Shown in pieces: positions 27,671 through 36,921 of a DNA stretch of 64,000 nt. Made by a program: the position numbers and the translations under genes. The notes beneath the pieces are model-generated. The model ran no database searches. It saw only the letters and a list, made by a program, of their open reading frames with translations, and was not told where the DNA came from. This DNA is from Alienimonas chondri (lineage in GTDB: Bacteria > Planctomycetota > Planctomycetia > Planctomycetales > Planctomycetaceae): assembly GCF_013036045.1 (NCBI RefSeq), contig NZ_WTPX01000002.1, positions 1 to 64,000 of the forward strand, written 5' to 3'. The first letter of the stretch is position 1, and each line of letters begins with the position of its first letter.

Positions 27671-28600
27671 CTAGATGATGCCCAATCCGGCGAGCCGGCG
27701 GACCCGTTCGAGGTACACGCGGGAGCGGCCCTGAATCGGGGTCATGAACTCGTCGTAGTTCGGGAACGTGTCCGGGGCGGCCTGTTCGAGCAGCACGGCC
27801 TCTTCGAGGTATTCGAAGGCCTCGTCGTAGCGGGCGTCGCGGTAGCGGAGTACGAACATCAGATAACTGACGCGCGGATCCGACGGGGTCCGCTCCAGCA
27901 AAATCTGCCCCAGTTGCTCCGCGGCGTGCGGGTTCACGCCGGGAACCGGAAGCGATTGGGTGACCACGCCGCCGCAACCGCACGGGGAGCAGGTCGTCAC
28001 GCAGCGCGTACACGGCAGGCAGGCCTGCCGGGCGAGCAAACAATCGGCGGGAATCGCGACATGATCCCGCAGGTCATAGATGTCGTACGGGTTGCGAATG
28101 AGCTCCGCGAGCGGCGTCGGCTGAGTGATCACCGTCACCACCGGATCCTCCGTCACGATGACGTCCGGCCGCCTCGGATCCAGCGGCACGTCCACGTTCG
28201 GGGTCGGGGCGACGATCGCGGGATCCTGCAGGAGCGGGTTGACGGGCGGCGCCTCCTGCGGCGCTCCGACGCCGGGGACGGTCGTCTCCTCCATCGGCGC
28301 CCCGACGCCCGGCGCCCCGACGCCCGGCGCCCCGACAGACGGCTCCGGTGAGCCGAGGGCGGGCGGAGCGTCGCCGGCCGGCGGGTTCGCGAAAGGATCT
28401 TCCCCGGCAGGCGGGTTGTCGAACGGATCGACTTCCGCGGAGTCCGGTTGCGGCGGCTCCTGACCGGGAACCGGCGGCGCCAACCCGTCCCCGGGCGGCT
28501 GGGCGGGGGCGAACAGCAGGGGAATGCAGACGAGCAGGGTCGCGGGCACGACGGCACCTTGAGCGGGTGAGTGGCAAAACGGTTTGCCCAACTTACCCAA
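27671..28600 (-). CDS. Secreted Pro/Gly-rich hypothetical protein with tetratricopeptide-like C terminus
   Basis: The product has a signal-like segment (VVPATLLVCIPLLFAPAQ); translation might begin at the GTG near 28549 rather than at 28600. A disordered Pro/Asp/Gly region contains the repeats DPFDNPPAGEDPFANPPAG and GAPGVGAPGVGAP. The central part has a cysteine cluster (CLLARQACLPCTRCVTTCSPCGCGG). The last 90 residues (AAEQLGQILLERTP, YLMFVLRYRDARYDEAFEYLEEAVLLE) look like helical TPR-type repeats. No family name is recognised. Export and a role in protein contacts at the cell surface are inferred. Confidence 0.65.
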   Translation of the reverse strand: MGKLGKPFCHSPAQGAVVPATLLVCIPLLFAPAQPPGDGLAPPVPGQEPPQPDSAEVDPFDNPPAGEDPFANPPAGDAPPALGSPEPSVGAPGVGAPGVGAPMEETTVPGVGAPQEAPPVNPLLQDPAIVAPTPNVDVPLDPRRPDVIVTEDPVVTVITQPTPLAELIRNPYDIYDLRDHVAIPADCLLARQACLPCTRCVTTCSPCGCGGVVTQSLPVPGVNPHAAEQLGQILLERTPSDPRVSYLMFVLRYRDARYDEAFEYLEEAVLLEQAAPDTFPNYDEFMTPIQGRSRVYLERVRRLAGLGII

Positions 28601-28650
28601 TCTGCCGGTTTATGCGCTCTGGGGCGATTCCCGAGCCTTTCGCGCGCGGG

Positions 28651-29664
28651 TTACAGGCCCGCCGCGGAGCGCATTTGAGCCGGAGAGCGGCCGGTCTGCT
28701 CGCCGCCGGCGCCGCTGTTGGTGGGGGCGTAGGGGACGACGACGTCGGTCCGCACGCCCTCCGCGGGGATCTCGGCTTCCCGACCCAACGCCCAAAGCAC
28801 GCCCTGCACGGAGAGCCGCCGGACGGCCGGCAGCTTGAAGTCGTACGGATGCCCCAACGTGGTGAAGAACACGCGGCCCGGTTCGACTCCGGTGGGTGAG
28901 AACGGATTCGTTTTCGTCCAAGCGACCGGCTGAACCGGGGGATAGCGGTCGCCCCGCCCGCCCTGCAATTGGCGGCTGCGGAGGGTTTCGCCGGTCAGCA
29001 GCGGCGTGCTCTCCGGCGCCAACGCATCGCCCCCGCCGGTGACGTGGTACAGCCAACTGTAAGCGTCGAACGGCGTCTCCACGCCATTCAGGATCGGCGA
29101 GGTCGCGTTCTCGCTCGTCGTGACCCGCGTCAGCGGGGCTTCGCCGTCGCTGAAGTGACCGTGATGCACGATCCATCGCTGACCGACGAGGGCGGCGATC
29201 TTCGTTTCATTCCAGTCGGCATAAGGATGGTCGGCCGAAAACTTGAAGGCGTGGGTGGCGGTGCGAAACCCGACGACGGGGCCGCCGCGCTCGACATAGG
29301 CCACGATCTTCGCCATCTGATCGACCGGCAGATCACGCCATCGGGTAAACAGCACGAGGAGATCCGCATCCTCCAAAGCCTCTAAGCCAGGAATGTGGTC
29401 CATCCGCGACGGGGCGACCCGGCCGTCCTTCGATTGGCTGAATAACAGAACCGGCTCGATTCCATGATCCCGCTTCAGCAACGCCGCGAGCATCGGCATT
29501 GATTCCTCGCTGCGGTACTCGTCGTCCGCCGCGATCAACACGACCTTTGCGGGGCTTGTGGGAGAGGTCGCCTCCTCCGGTCCATCCGGCACCGGATCGG
29601 GGCCCGGGGTGCAGGCCAGCAGCGGGACGAAGAGGAGTTGAGCGATCACCGCGATTTTCTCCAA
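28651..29664 (-). CDS. ThuA-domain lipoprotein
   Basis: The 337-residue product starts MEKIAVIAQLLFVPLLACTPG, a lipoprotein signal with the lipobox LLAC, so it is probably anchored to a membrane on the outer side. The remainder is a ThuA/class I glutamine-amidotransferase-like domain: KVVLIAADDEYRSEESMPML, DADLLVLFTRWRDLP, GPVVGFRTATHAF, FDAYSWLYHV and RVFFTTLGHPYDF. ThuA-like domains are numerous in planctomycetes and occur in putative sugar-active or dehydrogenase-linked proteins; the reaction is unknown. It lies upstream of the previous gene on the same strand, 50 bases apart. Confidence 0.85.
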   Translation of the reverse strand: MEKIAVIAQLLFVPLLACTPGPDPVPDGPEEATSPTSPAKVVLIAADDEYRSEESMPMLAALLKRDHGIEPVLLFSQSKDGRVAPSRMDHIPGLEALEDADLLVLFTRWRDLPVDQMAKIVAYVERGGPVVGFRTATHAFKFSADHPYADWNETKIAALVGQRWIVHHGHFSDGEAPLTRVTTSENATSPILNGVETPFDAYSWLYHVTGGGDALAPESTPLLTGETLRSRQLQGGRGDRYPPVQPVAWTKTNPFSPTGVEPGRVFFTTLGHPYDFKLPAVRRLSVQGVLWALGREAEIPAEGVRTDVVVPYAPTNSGAGGEQTGRSPAQMRSAAGL

Positions 29665-29838
29665 GATCCGGGAGGGTCGTACGAATCAAGGAGAGTGTAT
29701 CGCCGGTCGCGGCCGTTGGCCCGAACCCCACGCCCGTACTGGGGTTTCCCCCGTACCCAAGGTGCTTTGCTTTGGTAGGTTGGGGGGCTTCAAGCGGCCG
29801 GTGACCGGCCTCCATTTCCCCGCTCCCCGAGCTCACTG

Positions 29839-30123
29839 ATGAAGAAGTTTACCCCCCTGGCCCTGATCGCCGGCCTGTGCCTCGTTCCCCTCGGCTGCGA
29901 CAGCGTCGAAGAGGAAGTGAACGAGACCAACGAAGAGATCGCCGAGACCAATGAGGAAATCAACGACGCCGGCGCCGTCGTGACCGAAGAAGAGGGCGAG
30001 GAGATCGCTGAGGAGATGAACGAGACCGCCGAGGAAATGGAAGAAACCGACGAGCAGGTCGAAGAGGAACTGGAAGACGGCGAGCTGGGTGAGGAGGAAC
30101 TCATCCTCGAAGGCGAAAGCTGA
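29839..30123 (+). CDS. Small, extremely acidic lipoprotein (94 aa)
   Basis: The start MKKFTPLALIAGLCLVPLGCDS is a lipoprotein signal peptide with Cys20 as the lipidation site. The mature part is almost only Glu, Asp, Asn and Thr in repeating units (EEVNETNEEIAETNEEIND), with hydrophobic residues spaced like a coiled coil. Such proteins may be disordered or helical tethers in the periplasm. I know no named family. It stands alone, divergent from the ThuA gene, and ends at a strong terminator. Confidence 0.8.
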   Translation: MKKFTPLALIAGLCLVPLGCDSVEEEVNETNEEIAETNEEINDAGAVVTEEEGEEIAEEMNETAEEMEETDEQVEEELEDGELGEEELILEGES

Positions 30124-30149
30124 GCCAACGCCTGACGCCGATGCGTCCG

Positions 30150-30178
30150 ACCCGCCGTGGGTTCCGCGGCGGGTTTTT
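30150..30178 (+). terminator. Rho-independent terminator
   Basis: ACCCGCCGTGG pairs with CCGCGGCGGGT (11 bp, one T/G pair) around a GTT loop, followed by a run of T. It ends the acidic lipoprotein gene. Confidence 0.9.
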
Positions 30179-30411
30179 CTATGCGCGAGATGCGGCCCGC
30201 AGGGTGCGGCGAAGCGAACCGAGGCACGGGCGACCAACGGCCGGGGGCGCTGCAATCCTTCCAGTCCGCACGGTCCTTGCCCAAAGCTAGGGCTTTGCTC
30301 CGAAAACCGACGACCCGCGGCCCGGGGCGGCGCCGGGACGTAGGTTCCAGAGCGGCAAAGAACGGTGCAATCCGTACGTCGCAGGTTCCGTCCTCGCGAG
30401 CAGTTCTCTCG

Positions 30412-31263
30412 ATGCCCCCGCCCCCGCCGGCCCACGACTCAGAACTCGACCGCTGCTCACAGCGGCTTGGGCTGGAACGGCCCGTTCTGACTGTCACGGG
30501 GGCCGTCGGGCTGTTGCTGGGAAGTTTGGCTTGGGTCGTCACCGGGCAGTTCGCGGCGGCTCCGCTGGTGTTCGCCGCCAGCCTGACGACGGCCGTCGCA
30601 CTCGCGGCGGTCCTCCATGGGCAGGCGTCGGTCGCAGATGCCCAAACTCAAGCGCTTGCAGCCGATTTAAAGGCGGCCTGCGGGCGGCTCGAACAACTTC
30701 GGCGAGCGGATGCTCGGCCTCCAGCGTTACCTGACCATGAACCTGACCAGCCGCGCGACTATGAGTTGAACGACCTGCTCTCGCAGTGCCTTGCCGCTCG
30801 GCGGGCGGAGGCCCGGGCAAAATGCGTCACGCTGCGGACGCAACCCTCGGACATGTATCTCGCCGTCCACGCGGCAGCGGGCGATTTGGCGGAAGCGCTC
30901 AGCGCTCTGTTGTCGGACGCGCTCGCCGCATCGGCGAGAGGGACGGTCGTGTTCGTCAGGACGCGGCTCGACTTTGATCGTGCGGTCGTGGAGGTGGAAC
31001 GGGCCGGGACGCGTAGTGCTGACGGCTTCACGGAGGTTGCGCCCGGCGAGACTCGAACGCTTCCGTTCCCTCACATCGCGGGCGTCGAGGGGGGGCGGTT
31101 GACCGCGCAATCGCTCTCAGGCGGGGGCAACGTCACCGCGTTATCGCTGCCGTTCGGCCACAAAGCCGGCCGCGTGCCGGAAGTTCCCGCGGACGAAACC
31201 CCGACCGCTCCATTCCCCCCCCTCTACGCCAGCCGAGAAATCGCGGAGCCGATCTGCGTTTAG
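30412..31263 (+). CDS. Membrane protein with degenerate histidine-kinase-like domain
   Basis: I start at ATG 30412 (MPPPPPAHDSELDRC); the open frame before it is unlikely coding. The 283-residue product has two adjacent membrane helices (VLTVTGAVGLLLGSLAWVV and APLVFAASLTTAVALAAVLHG), a short helical linker, then a domain with the layout of a kinase ATP-binding module: ELNDLLSQCLAARRAEARAKCVTL, LAEALSALLSDALAAS and SGGGNVTALSLPFGHKAG. The asparagine (N box) and the clear glycine boxes are missing, and no phospho-acceptor His is obvious. It is best read as a pseudokinase paired with the receiver gene that follows. This is inference from layout and neighbours. Confidence 0.55.
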   Translation: MPPPPPAHDSELDRCSQRLGLERPVLTVTGAVGLLLGSLAWVVTGQFAAAPLVFAASLTTAVALAAVLHGQASVADAQTQALAADLKAACGRLEQLRRADARPPALPDHEPDQPRDYELNDLLSQCLAARRAEARAKCVTLRTQPSDMYLAVHAAAGDLAEALSALLSDALAASARGTVVFVRTRLDFDRAVVEVERAGTRSADGFTEVAPGETRTLPFPHIAGVEGGRLTAQSLSGGGNVTALSLPFGHKAGRVPEVPADETPTAPFPPLYASREIAEPICV

Positions 31264-31311
31264 CGGTTCGTTCCCGATCCCCTATTTCCGCAATCCGAAT
31301 CGCCGTCCTCC

Positions 31312-31767
31312 ATGATTCGTCCGATGAACCACGCCGCCCCTCAGCAGTCGTCCTCCACCGCTCCGCCGCAAGCGGACGCCGGACGCTCCCTCGGCCGGAT
31401 CGTCGTTTGCGATGACGAACCGCACATCACCCTGGCCGTCTCCCTGAAGCTGAGGAGGGCAGGATTCGAAGTCGAAACCCACGAGGACGGTCGATCCGCG
31501 TGGGAGAGCATCGCCCTGAATCCTCCGGCGCTGATCGTGACGGACTGTCAGATGCCCCGCATGAGCGGACTGGACCTGATTCGTTCCGTCCGTGCGCACG
31601 CCGCCACTGCGAAGACCCCGGCAATCATGCTGACCGGCAAGGGGTTTGAATTGAGCGAGGCGGAGATGCAGGTCGAGATGGGGCCGGTTCTGCTGTTCTC
31701 GAAGCCGTTCAGCCCACGGACGTTGTTGGACTCGGTCGAACGCCTCATGGGCGTTCGGGCGGCGTGA
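31312..31767 (+). CDS. CheY-like response regulator, single domain
   Basis: The 151-residue product has a 27-residue disordered N terminus and one complete receiver domain. The acidic pair is Asp34-Asp35 (VVCDDEPH), the phosphorylated residue Asp78 (LIVTDCQMPRMSG), the switch Thr108 (IMLTGKG) and the conserved Lys131 (LFSKPFSP). There is no output domain, so it must act through protein contacts. It follows the kinase-like gene by 48 bases and precedes a diguanylate cyclase, so phosphorylation-dependent control of cyclic-di-GMP is a sensible inference. ATG at 31324 is an alternative start. Confidence 0.92.
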   Translation: MIRPMNHAAPQQSSSTAPPQADAGRSLGRIVVCDDEPHITLAVSLKLRRAGFEVETHEDGRSAWESIALNPPALIVTDCQMPRMSGLDLIRSVRAHAATAKTPAIMLTGKGFELSEAEMQVEMGPVLLFSKPFSPRTLLDSVERLMGVRAA

Positions 31768-31938
31768 GCCTCTCCCCGGGGCTCGATCGGCCATTGGCAT
31801 AGCCCGCGACGGGGCTCCTCGCCGGTGCGACCGGTGTATGTCGAAGGAGAGGGGCGATTTCGGCGCCCGACTGCCTCCCATTCTGCGCAAGAAAGGGGGC
31901 CGGTTCCGTAGACTTTCCGGGCGGTCGCCAGGCGTTCT

Positions 31939-31989
31939 CTCGGCGTGTCGTATCCCTCGGCGTGTCGTATCCCTCGGCGTGTCGTATCC
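31939..31989 (+). repeat. Tandem repeat, 3 x 17 bp, abutting GGDEF gene start
   Basis: Three identical copies of CTCGGCGTGTCGTATCC follow one another without interruption. The last ends four bases before the GTG start of the diguanylate cyclase, so the repeat occupies the ribosome-binding region. The unit length is not a multiple of three. Confidence 0.95.
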
Positions 31990-31993
31990 CTAA

Positions 31994-33628
31994 GTGAGAT
32001 CCCAGGCTGCCGTGCCGTCCGACGTCGCCCCACGCCGTCTCGAACCCTCTGAGTCCGAGCCGCTGGAATCCCTGCCGGTCTGGAAGCCGAGCAATCTCGT
32101 CGGCGGGCGACCGGATCTAGCGGTTTGGGGGATCTTCGCGGGCTGGCCCTTCGCGGCATTGTTCGGTGCGACGCTGTCGTGGCCGCCCGGAAGCGGCGGC
32201 TTGGTCCTGATGGCGGTGCCGGCGGTCTGGGTGGGAATGCGGTTGCCGGGGCCGGTCGCGGGAATGTTCGCCGCCCTTGCCGCGTTGTGTTGCGCGAGCG
32301 AGGCCACGTTGCTGCGCGTGCTCCGACGCTTGGGCGACTGGAACGGCGTGGCTCTTCCTGGCCCTGACGACGATCGTTTGTTCGGCCCGCTGGCGGCGGT
32401 ACTCCTGATCGGACTCGTCTTCCGCGCGCTGCGGGATCGGCCGACGGAGTTGAACCTCGATGCGCCGCCGGCGGACCCTCGCCGCACGACCGGCGCCGGG
32501 ATGCTGGAGCAGGCCGCATCTTTGTTGAGATTGCAGGGGCAGGACGAACTCGCCTGCGATTTGCCGGGTTCCGCACGACCGTTGGACGGCGTGATCCGCT
32601 CCGTCCGGGCGACGGCCCGAGGGTGCTTGCGGGTCGAACATGCGTCCGTTTGGCTGTGGGACGGGACGCGATTGCGAGAGGCGGGACCGCCCAGCGGAGG
32701 CAACGTGCGGACCTTCCCGCCGAATCCGCGGGCGGGGCTGGCCGCGTGGGTGCTCAAGAATCGCCGACCCGTGACGCGGCAGACGCTGGGAAAGTGGGTC
32801 ACCCGAGATCATTCGCTGTCCGAAGCTTTTTCCTCAGACCCAGCCCCGCCGGCAGGGATCGCCCCGCTCCTCACCCGATCCAGTCCTGGGGAAGCCGGTT
32901 CGATCAACGGTGAAACGCTGCACGGACTGCTGATCGTCGATCAGCCTTTGGGATTCGACCCGCAGTTCCCCGCGATGCTCTCCGCGTTGGCGCGGTTCGC
33001 GGCGACGGCCCTGGAGAACGCTCGGCGATTCGACCTCGTGCAGGGACGGGCCCGCCGGGACGACCTCTCGGGGTTGCTGCGTCGTGATCCGTTGTTGGAA
33101 GAATTGGCGGTGATGCTCGCCCCCGTTCATGGTCAGCGACGCGGGCACAGCGTGGCCGCGGTCATCGGGGATCTAGATCACTTCAAAGCGTTCAACGATC
33201 GCCACGGTCATCTGGCCGGAGACGCGGCCATTCGTCAGGCGGCCGCGATCTGGCGCGACCTGTTGCCGGCGGGGGGGCGGTTGTGTCGCTACGGGGGGGA
33301 AGAGTTCCTCGCCGCCCTGCCCGACCACACGGTCCACGAGGCCGCCGAACACGCGCAGAAGGTCGTCGCCGCGATCCGGAATCATGGCGTGATCGACGAC
33401 GGCCAAACGCTTCGTATGACGGCCAGCTTCGGCGCCGCGGCCGCGGATCCGATGGACACCCACGCGCACGGAGGAGGGGGCGCCGCCGCGGATCGCTTGA
33501 TTCGCCTCGCGGACGGCGCCTTATTCGCCGCGAAGGAGGCCGGGCGCGACCGCGTCGCGCTGGTCGACTCGGACGGCATCCTGCTCGCCCAACCGTCGGG
33601 CGGCTCTCGGAAGTTCCAAGCGGACTAA
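31994..33628 (+). CDS. Membrane GAF-GGDEF diguanylate cyclase
   Basis: The 544-residue product makes cyclic di-GMP from two GTP. Three hydrophobic segments occur in the first 145 residues (IFAGWPFAALFGATLSW, GLVLMAVPAVWVGM, FGPLAAVLLIGLVF). A GAF-like sensor follows (about 200-345, ASVWLWDGTRLREAG to LARFAATALENARRF), and a GGDEF domain from about 350. The catalytic motif is GGEEF in CRYGGEEFLAAL, with the metal-binding GDLDHFKAFNDRHGH, so the enzyme should be active. No RxxD inhibitory site is obvious. Translation starts at GTG immediately behind a tandem repeat, with no normal ribosome site. Confidence 0.93.
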   Translation: MRSQAAVPSDVAPRRLEPSESEPLESLPVWKPSNLVGGRPDLAVWGIFAGWPFAALFGATLSWPPGSGGLVLMAVPAVWVGMRLPGPVAGMFAALAALCCASEATLLRVLRRLGDWNGVALPGPDDDRLFGPLAAVLLIGLVFRALRDRPTELNLDAPPADPRRTTGAGMLEQAASLLRLQGQDELACDLPGSARPLDGVIRSVRATARGCLRVEHASVWLWDGTRLREAGPPSGGNVRTFPPNPRAGLAAWVLKNRRPVTRQTLGKWVTRDHSLSEAFSSDPAPPAGIAPLLTRSSPGEAGSINGETLHGLLIVDQPLGFDPQFPAMLSALARFAATALENARRFDLVQGRARRDDLSGLLRRDPLLEELAVMLAPVHGQRRGHSVAAVIGDLDHFKAFNDRHGHLAGDAAIRQAAAIWRDLLPAGGRLCRYGGEEFLAALPDHTVHEAAEHAQKVVAAIRNHGVIDDGQTLRMTASFGAAAADPMDTHAHGGGGAAADRLIRLADGALFAAKEAGRDRVALVDSDGILLAQPSGGSRKFQAD

Positions 33629-33657
33629 ATCCGCCCGCCGACCGTTGTCCTCCGGCC

Positions 33658-36600
33658 TTACGCACCGACCGGGGAAGGTCGCGGCGGCCCCTGGAGGATT
33701 GGACCGGGAATCTGCGGCAGCTTGCGCTCGGGCGGCGGGCTGGGCGTCTCTTCGTCAAACGTCCGCGACCCGCCCCCGCCCAGCTTGCGGAGCGAAGTGT
33801 AGAACACCGGCGTGAGGATCAGCCCGAACAGCGTGACGCCGATCATCCCGGCGAACACGGCGGTGCCCAACGCGATGCGCATCTCCGCCCCCGCCCCGGT
33901 GGCCAGCACCAGCGGCAGCACGCCCAGCACGAAGCTGAAGGCGGTCATCAGAATTGCGCGGAACCGCAGCCGGCAGGCTTCGATCGCGGCTTCGATCCGG
34001 TTCCTGCCCTGCTCCTCCAACTGAGCGGCGAATTCCACGATCAGGATGGCGTTCTTGCAGGCCAATCCGACCAGCACCACCAGCCCGATCTGGGTGAGGA
34101 TGTTGTTGTCCAACCCGCGAAACCACACGCCCCCCAGCGCCGCGAGGAGGCTCATCGGGACGATCAACACGATCGCCAGCGGCAGGATCAGGCTCTCGAA
34201 CTGGGCGGCAAGCGCCAGATAGACGAACAGCACGCAGGCGCAGAACACCGCGATCTGCTGGCCCGCCGTGACTTGCCGCTGCTGATACGCGATATCCGTC
34301 GGTTCGTAGCTGAACCCGGCCGGCAAAACGGCGTCGGCGATCGCTTCGACTTCCCGCAGCGCCTCGCCGCTGGAGACGCCCGGGGCGGTGTCGCCGTTGA
34401 GGTCCGCTGCCGGATACAGGTTGTACCGCACGACGCGGTCCGGGCCGTTTCGCAGTTCGACGTCCGCCAGCGAACCCAGCGGGACGGCCTCGCCGTCGGC
34501 GTTGCGGGTGCGGAGCCGGGCGATGTCGGAGGGTTCGTCGCGGAACTCCTGTTCGGCCTGCACGTTCACCTGGTAGGTGCGTCCGCCAAGGTTGAAATCG
34601 TTGACGAACAGGCTGCCGAGATAGACCTGCAACGTCTCGAAGACGGCGTCGATCGGCACGTCGAGGATGCGGGCCCGCTCCCGATCGAAGTCGACGTAGT
34701 ACTGCGGCGTGCTGGCCCGGTAGGTGCTGAACACCTGCTGGAGGTTCGGGTGCTGGACCGGGTCGTTCGCCGCGGCCGCGATTCGGCCGACGGCCGCTTC
34801 GAGATCGGCGGGCGTCAACTGCCCGTCGCGCGCCTGAATCTGATACTTGTAGCCGCCGCCGTTGCCCAACCCGCGGACCGGCGGCGGCGGGATGACGACG
34901 ATCATGGCGTCTGGGATCGCGCTCAGCTTGGCTCGCATTTCGCCCACGATGCCGTCGAGCGTCAGTCCGGCTTCGGCCCGTTCGGCAAACGGGGCGAGCA
35001 CCGGAAACATCGCCGCGGCGTTGCTGGCGTTGGTGCGCGTCGCTCCGCTGAAGCCGGCGAAACTCACCACGCCGGTGACGCCCTCCACCTCTCGAACCGC
35101 CTTCACGGCGGCCTTCGTCACGGCGTCGGTCCGATCCAGACTCGCCCCGTCGGGCAACTGCAAGGCGACGATCACGTAGCCCTGATCCTGCGGCGGAATG
35201 AAGCCGGTCGGGATCTTGTCGAAGGCGTAGTACGTCAGGCCCACGAGCGCCCCGTACACGCCGAGCGTCAACACGCTGAACCGAATGGCGCGCTTCACCG
35301 TCGCGGCGTACGCCCCCGTGATCGCCTCCAGGACCCGATCGAAGAGCCGAAACAGCCAACCGAGCAGAAACTCGAATCCGCGGTCCAGCCACCCGTGGTG
35401 CTCCCCCTTCCTGCGGAGCAGCAACGTCGCCAGGGCCGGGCTGAGCGTCAGCGAGACGAACGTGCTGACCGCCGTGCTGAACGCGATCGTCAGCGCGAAC
35501 TGCCGGTAGAACTGACCGCTGATGCCCGGGATGAACGCCGTCGGCACGAACACCGCGATCAGCACCAGCGAAGTCGCGATCAACGCCGAGCCGACCTCCG
35601 CCATCGTCGCCCGGGTGGCGTCTCGCGGCGAAAGCCCTTCCGCGAGCTTCCGCTCCACGTTCTCCACGACCACGATCGCATCGTCGACCACGATGCCGAT
35701 CGCCAGCACCAAGCCGAACAGACTCAGCGAGTTCAAGCTGAACCCCAGCGCCAGCATCGCGCCGAAAGTGCCGACCAGCGAGACGGGGATCGCCGCCGCG
35801 GGAATCAACGTTGCCCGCCAGCTGCCCAGGAACAGAAACACGACCAGCACGACCAGTGCGACAGCCTGGTAGAGCGTGACGAAGACCTCGTCGATGCTCT
35901 GCTCGATGAAGTATTTGGTGGGGTCGTAGACGATGCGATGTTCGAGTCCCGGCGGGAACGGCAGCGAATCGGACATTTCGTCCATCGCCGCACGGACTTC
36001 CGTGGCGGTCTCCAACGCGTTCGAGCCGGGACGCTGATTGATCAGCATCGCGACGGCCGGGTTCTCGTTGAGATAGCTGGCGACGGAGTAGTTCTGGGCG
36101 CCCAGTTCCACCCGGGCGACGTCGCGGACCCGCACGAGTCGGTTTCCTTCCCCGCCCCGGACGACCACGGCGCCGAACTCTTCCTCGGTCGTCAGCCGAC
36201 CGAGCGTGCTGACGGGGATCTGGAACGCTCCGGCGCCCTCGACCGGCTCCTGTCCGATCACCCCGGCGGCGACCTGCACGTTCTGTTCTCGCAGCGCCGC
36301 GACGACGTCGCCGGCGGTCATGGAGAGCGCCGCCAGCTTGTCGCCGTCGAGCCAGATCCGCATCGAATAATCGCCCGCCCCGAAGATGCGGACGTTCCCC
36401 ACGCCTTCGATCCGGCTGAGGCGATCGCGGATGTTCTGAAGCGCGTAGTTGGCGATGTCCAACTGCTCCATCGCCCCGTCCGGCGAGAGCAGGTGGACCA
36501 CCAGCAGCAGGTTCGGACTCTCCTTCGTGGTGACCACGCCGATGCGGCGGACGACCTCCGGCAACCGCGGCTCCGCGGCAGCGACCCGGTTCTGTACCTG

Positions 36601-36921
36601 CACCTGAGCGGTGTCCAAGTCCGTGCCGAGAGCGAAGGTCACCGTCAATGACATCGAGCCGTCGTTCGCCGACTGACTCTCCATATAAAGCATGCCCTCG
36701 ACGCCGTTGACTTCCTGTTCAAGCGGCGTGGCGACGGTGTCCGCGATCACCTCCGGCGTGGCGCCGGGGAACGTCGCGCGGACGACGACCGTCGGCGGGG
36801 CGACCTCGGGATATTGGGCGACCGGCAGCGCCATGTAGGCGATCCCCCCGCCGACGAGGATCACGACCGACAACACGCCGGCGAAGATCGGCCGGTCGAT
36901 GAAGAAGTTGGGAAACGTCAT
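33658..36921 (-). CDS. RND efflux pump permease, HAE1/AcrB type
   Basis: The 1087-residue product is a proton-driven inner-membrane trimeric drug efflux pump of the AcrB/MexB type. It begins MTFPNFFIDRPIFAGVLSVVI. Family segments include LPVAQYPEVAPPTVVVRATFPGA, the TM4 stretch with the charged proton-relay pair (GLVLAIGIVVDDAIVVVENVER), FVPTAFIPGISGQFYRQFALTIA, TGFIPPQDQGYV and the TM10-11 repeat (IGLVVLVGLACKNAILIVEFA). Length fits HAE1 pumps. It overlaps the adaptor gene by four bases (ATGA). The outer-membrane channel is not in this operon; a TolC-family protein lies at 46.7-49.6 kb. Confidence 0.96.
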   Translation of the reverse strand: MTFPNFFIDRPIFAGVLSVVILVGGGIAYMALPVAQYPEVAPPTVVVRATFPGATPEVIADTVATPLEQEVNGVEGMLYMESQSANDGSMSLTVTFALGTDLDTAQVQVQNRVAAAEPRLPEVVRRIGVVTTKESPNLLLVVHLLSPDGAMEQLDIANYALQNIRDRLSRIEGVGNVRIFGAGDYSMRIWLDGDKLAALSMTAGDVVAALREQNVQVAAGVIGQEPVEGAGAFQIPVSTLGRLTTEEEFGAVVVRGGEGNRLVRVRDVARVELGAQNYSVASYLNENPAVAMLINQRPGSNALETATEVRAAMDEMSDSLPFPPGLEHRIVYDPTKYFIEQSIDEVFVTLYQAVALVVLVVFLFLGSWRATLIPAAAIPVSLVGTFGAMLALGFSLNSLSLFGLVLAIGIVVDDAIVVVENVERKLAEGLSPRDATRATMAEVGSALIATSLVLIAVFVPTAFIPGISGQFYRQFALTIAFSTAVSTFVSLTLSPALATLLLRRKGEHHGWLDRGFEFLLGWLFRLFDRVLEAITGAYAATVKRAIRFSVLTLGVYGALVGLTYYAFDKIPTGFIPPQDQGYVIVALQLPDGASLDRTDAVTKAAVKAVREVEGVTGVVSFAGFSGATRTNASNAAAMFPVLAPFAERAEAGLTLDGIVGEMRAKLSAIPDAMIVVIPPPPVRGLGNGGGYKYQIQARDGQLTPADLEAAVGRIAAAANDPVQHPNLQQVFSTYRASTPQYYVDFDRERARILDVPIDAVFETLQVYLGSLFVNDFNLGGRTYQVNVQAEQEFRDEPSDIARLRTRNADGEAVPLGSLADVELRNGPDRVVRYNLYPAADLNGDTAPGVSSGEALREVEAIADAVLPAGFSYEPTDIAYQQRQVTAGQQIAVFCACVLFVYLALAAQFESLILPLAIVLIVPMSLLAALGGVWFRGLDNNILTQIGLVVLVGLACKNAILIVEFAAQLEEQGRNRIEAAIEACRLRFRAILMTAFSFVLGVLPLVLATGAGAEMRIALGTAVFAGMIGVTLFGLILTPVFYTSLRKLGGGGSRTFDEETPSPPPERKLPQIPGPILQGPPRPSPVGA

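Noticed and set aside
31939-31989. CRISPR-like repeats
   Set aside because: Three direct repeats are adjacent with no spacers and no cas genes are present.
33283-36651. 1122-residue open frame on the plus strand
   Set aside because: It is antisense to the RND pump gene. Its product is Arg/Gly/His/Asp-rich with no domain, as expected from GC-rich codon shadows.
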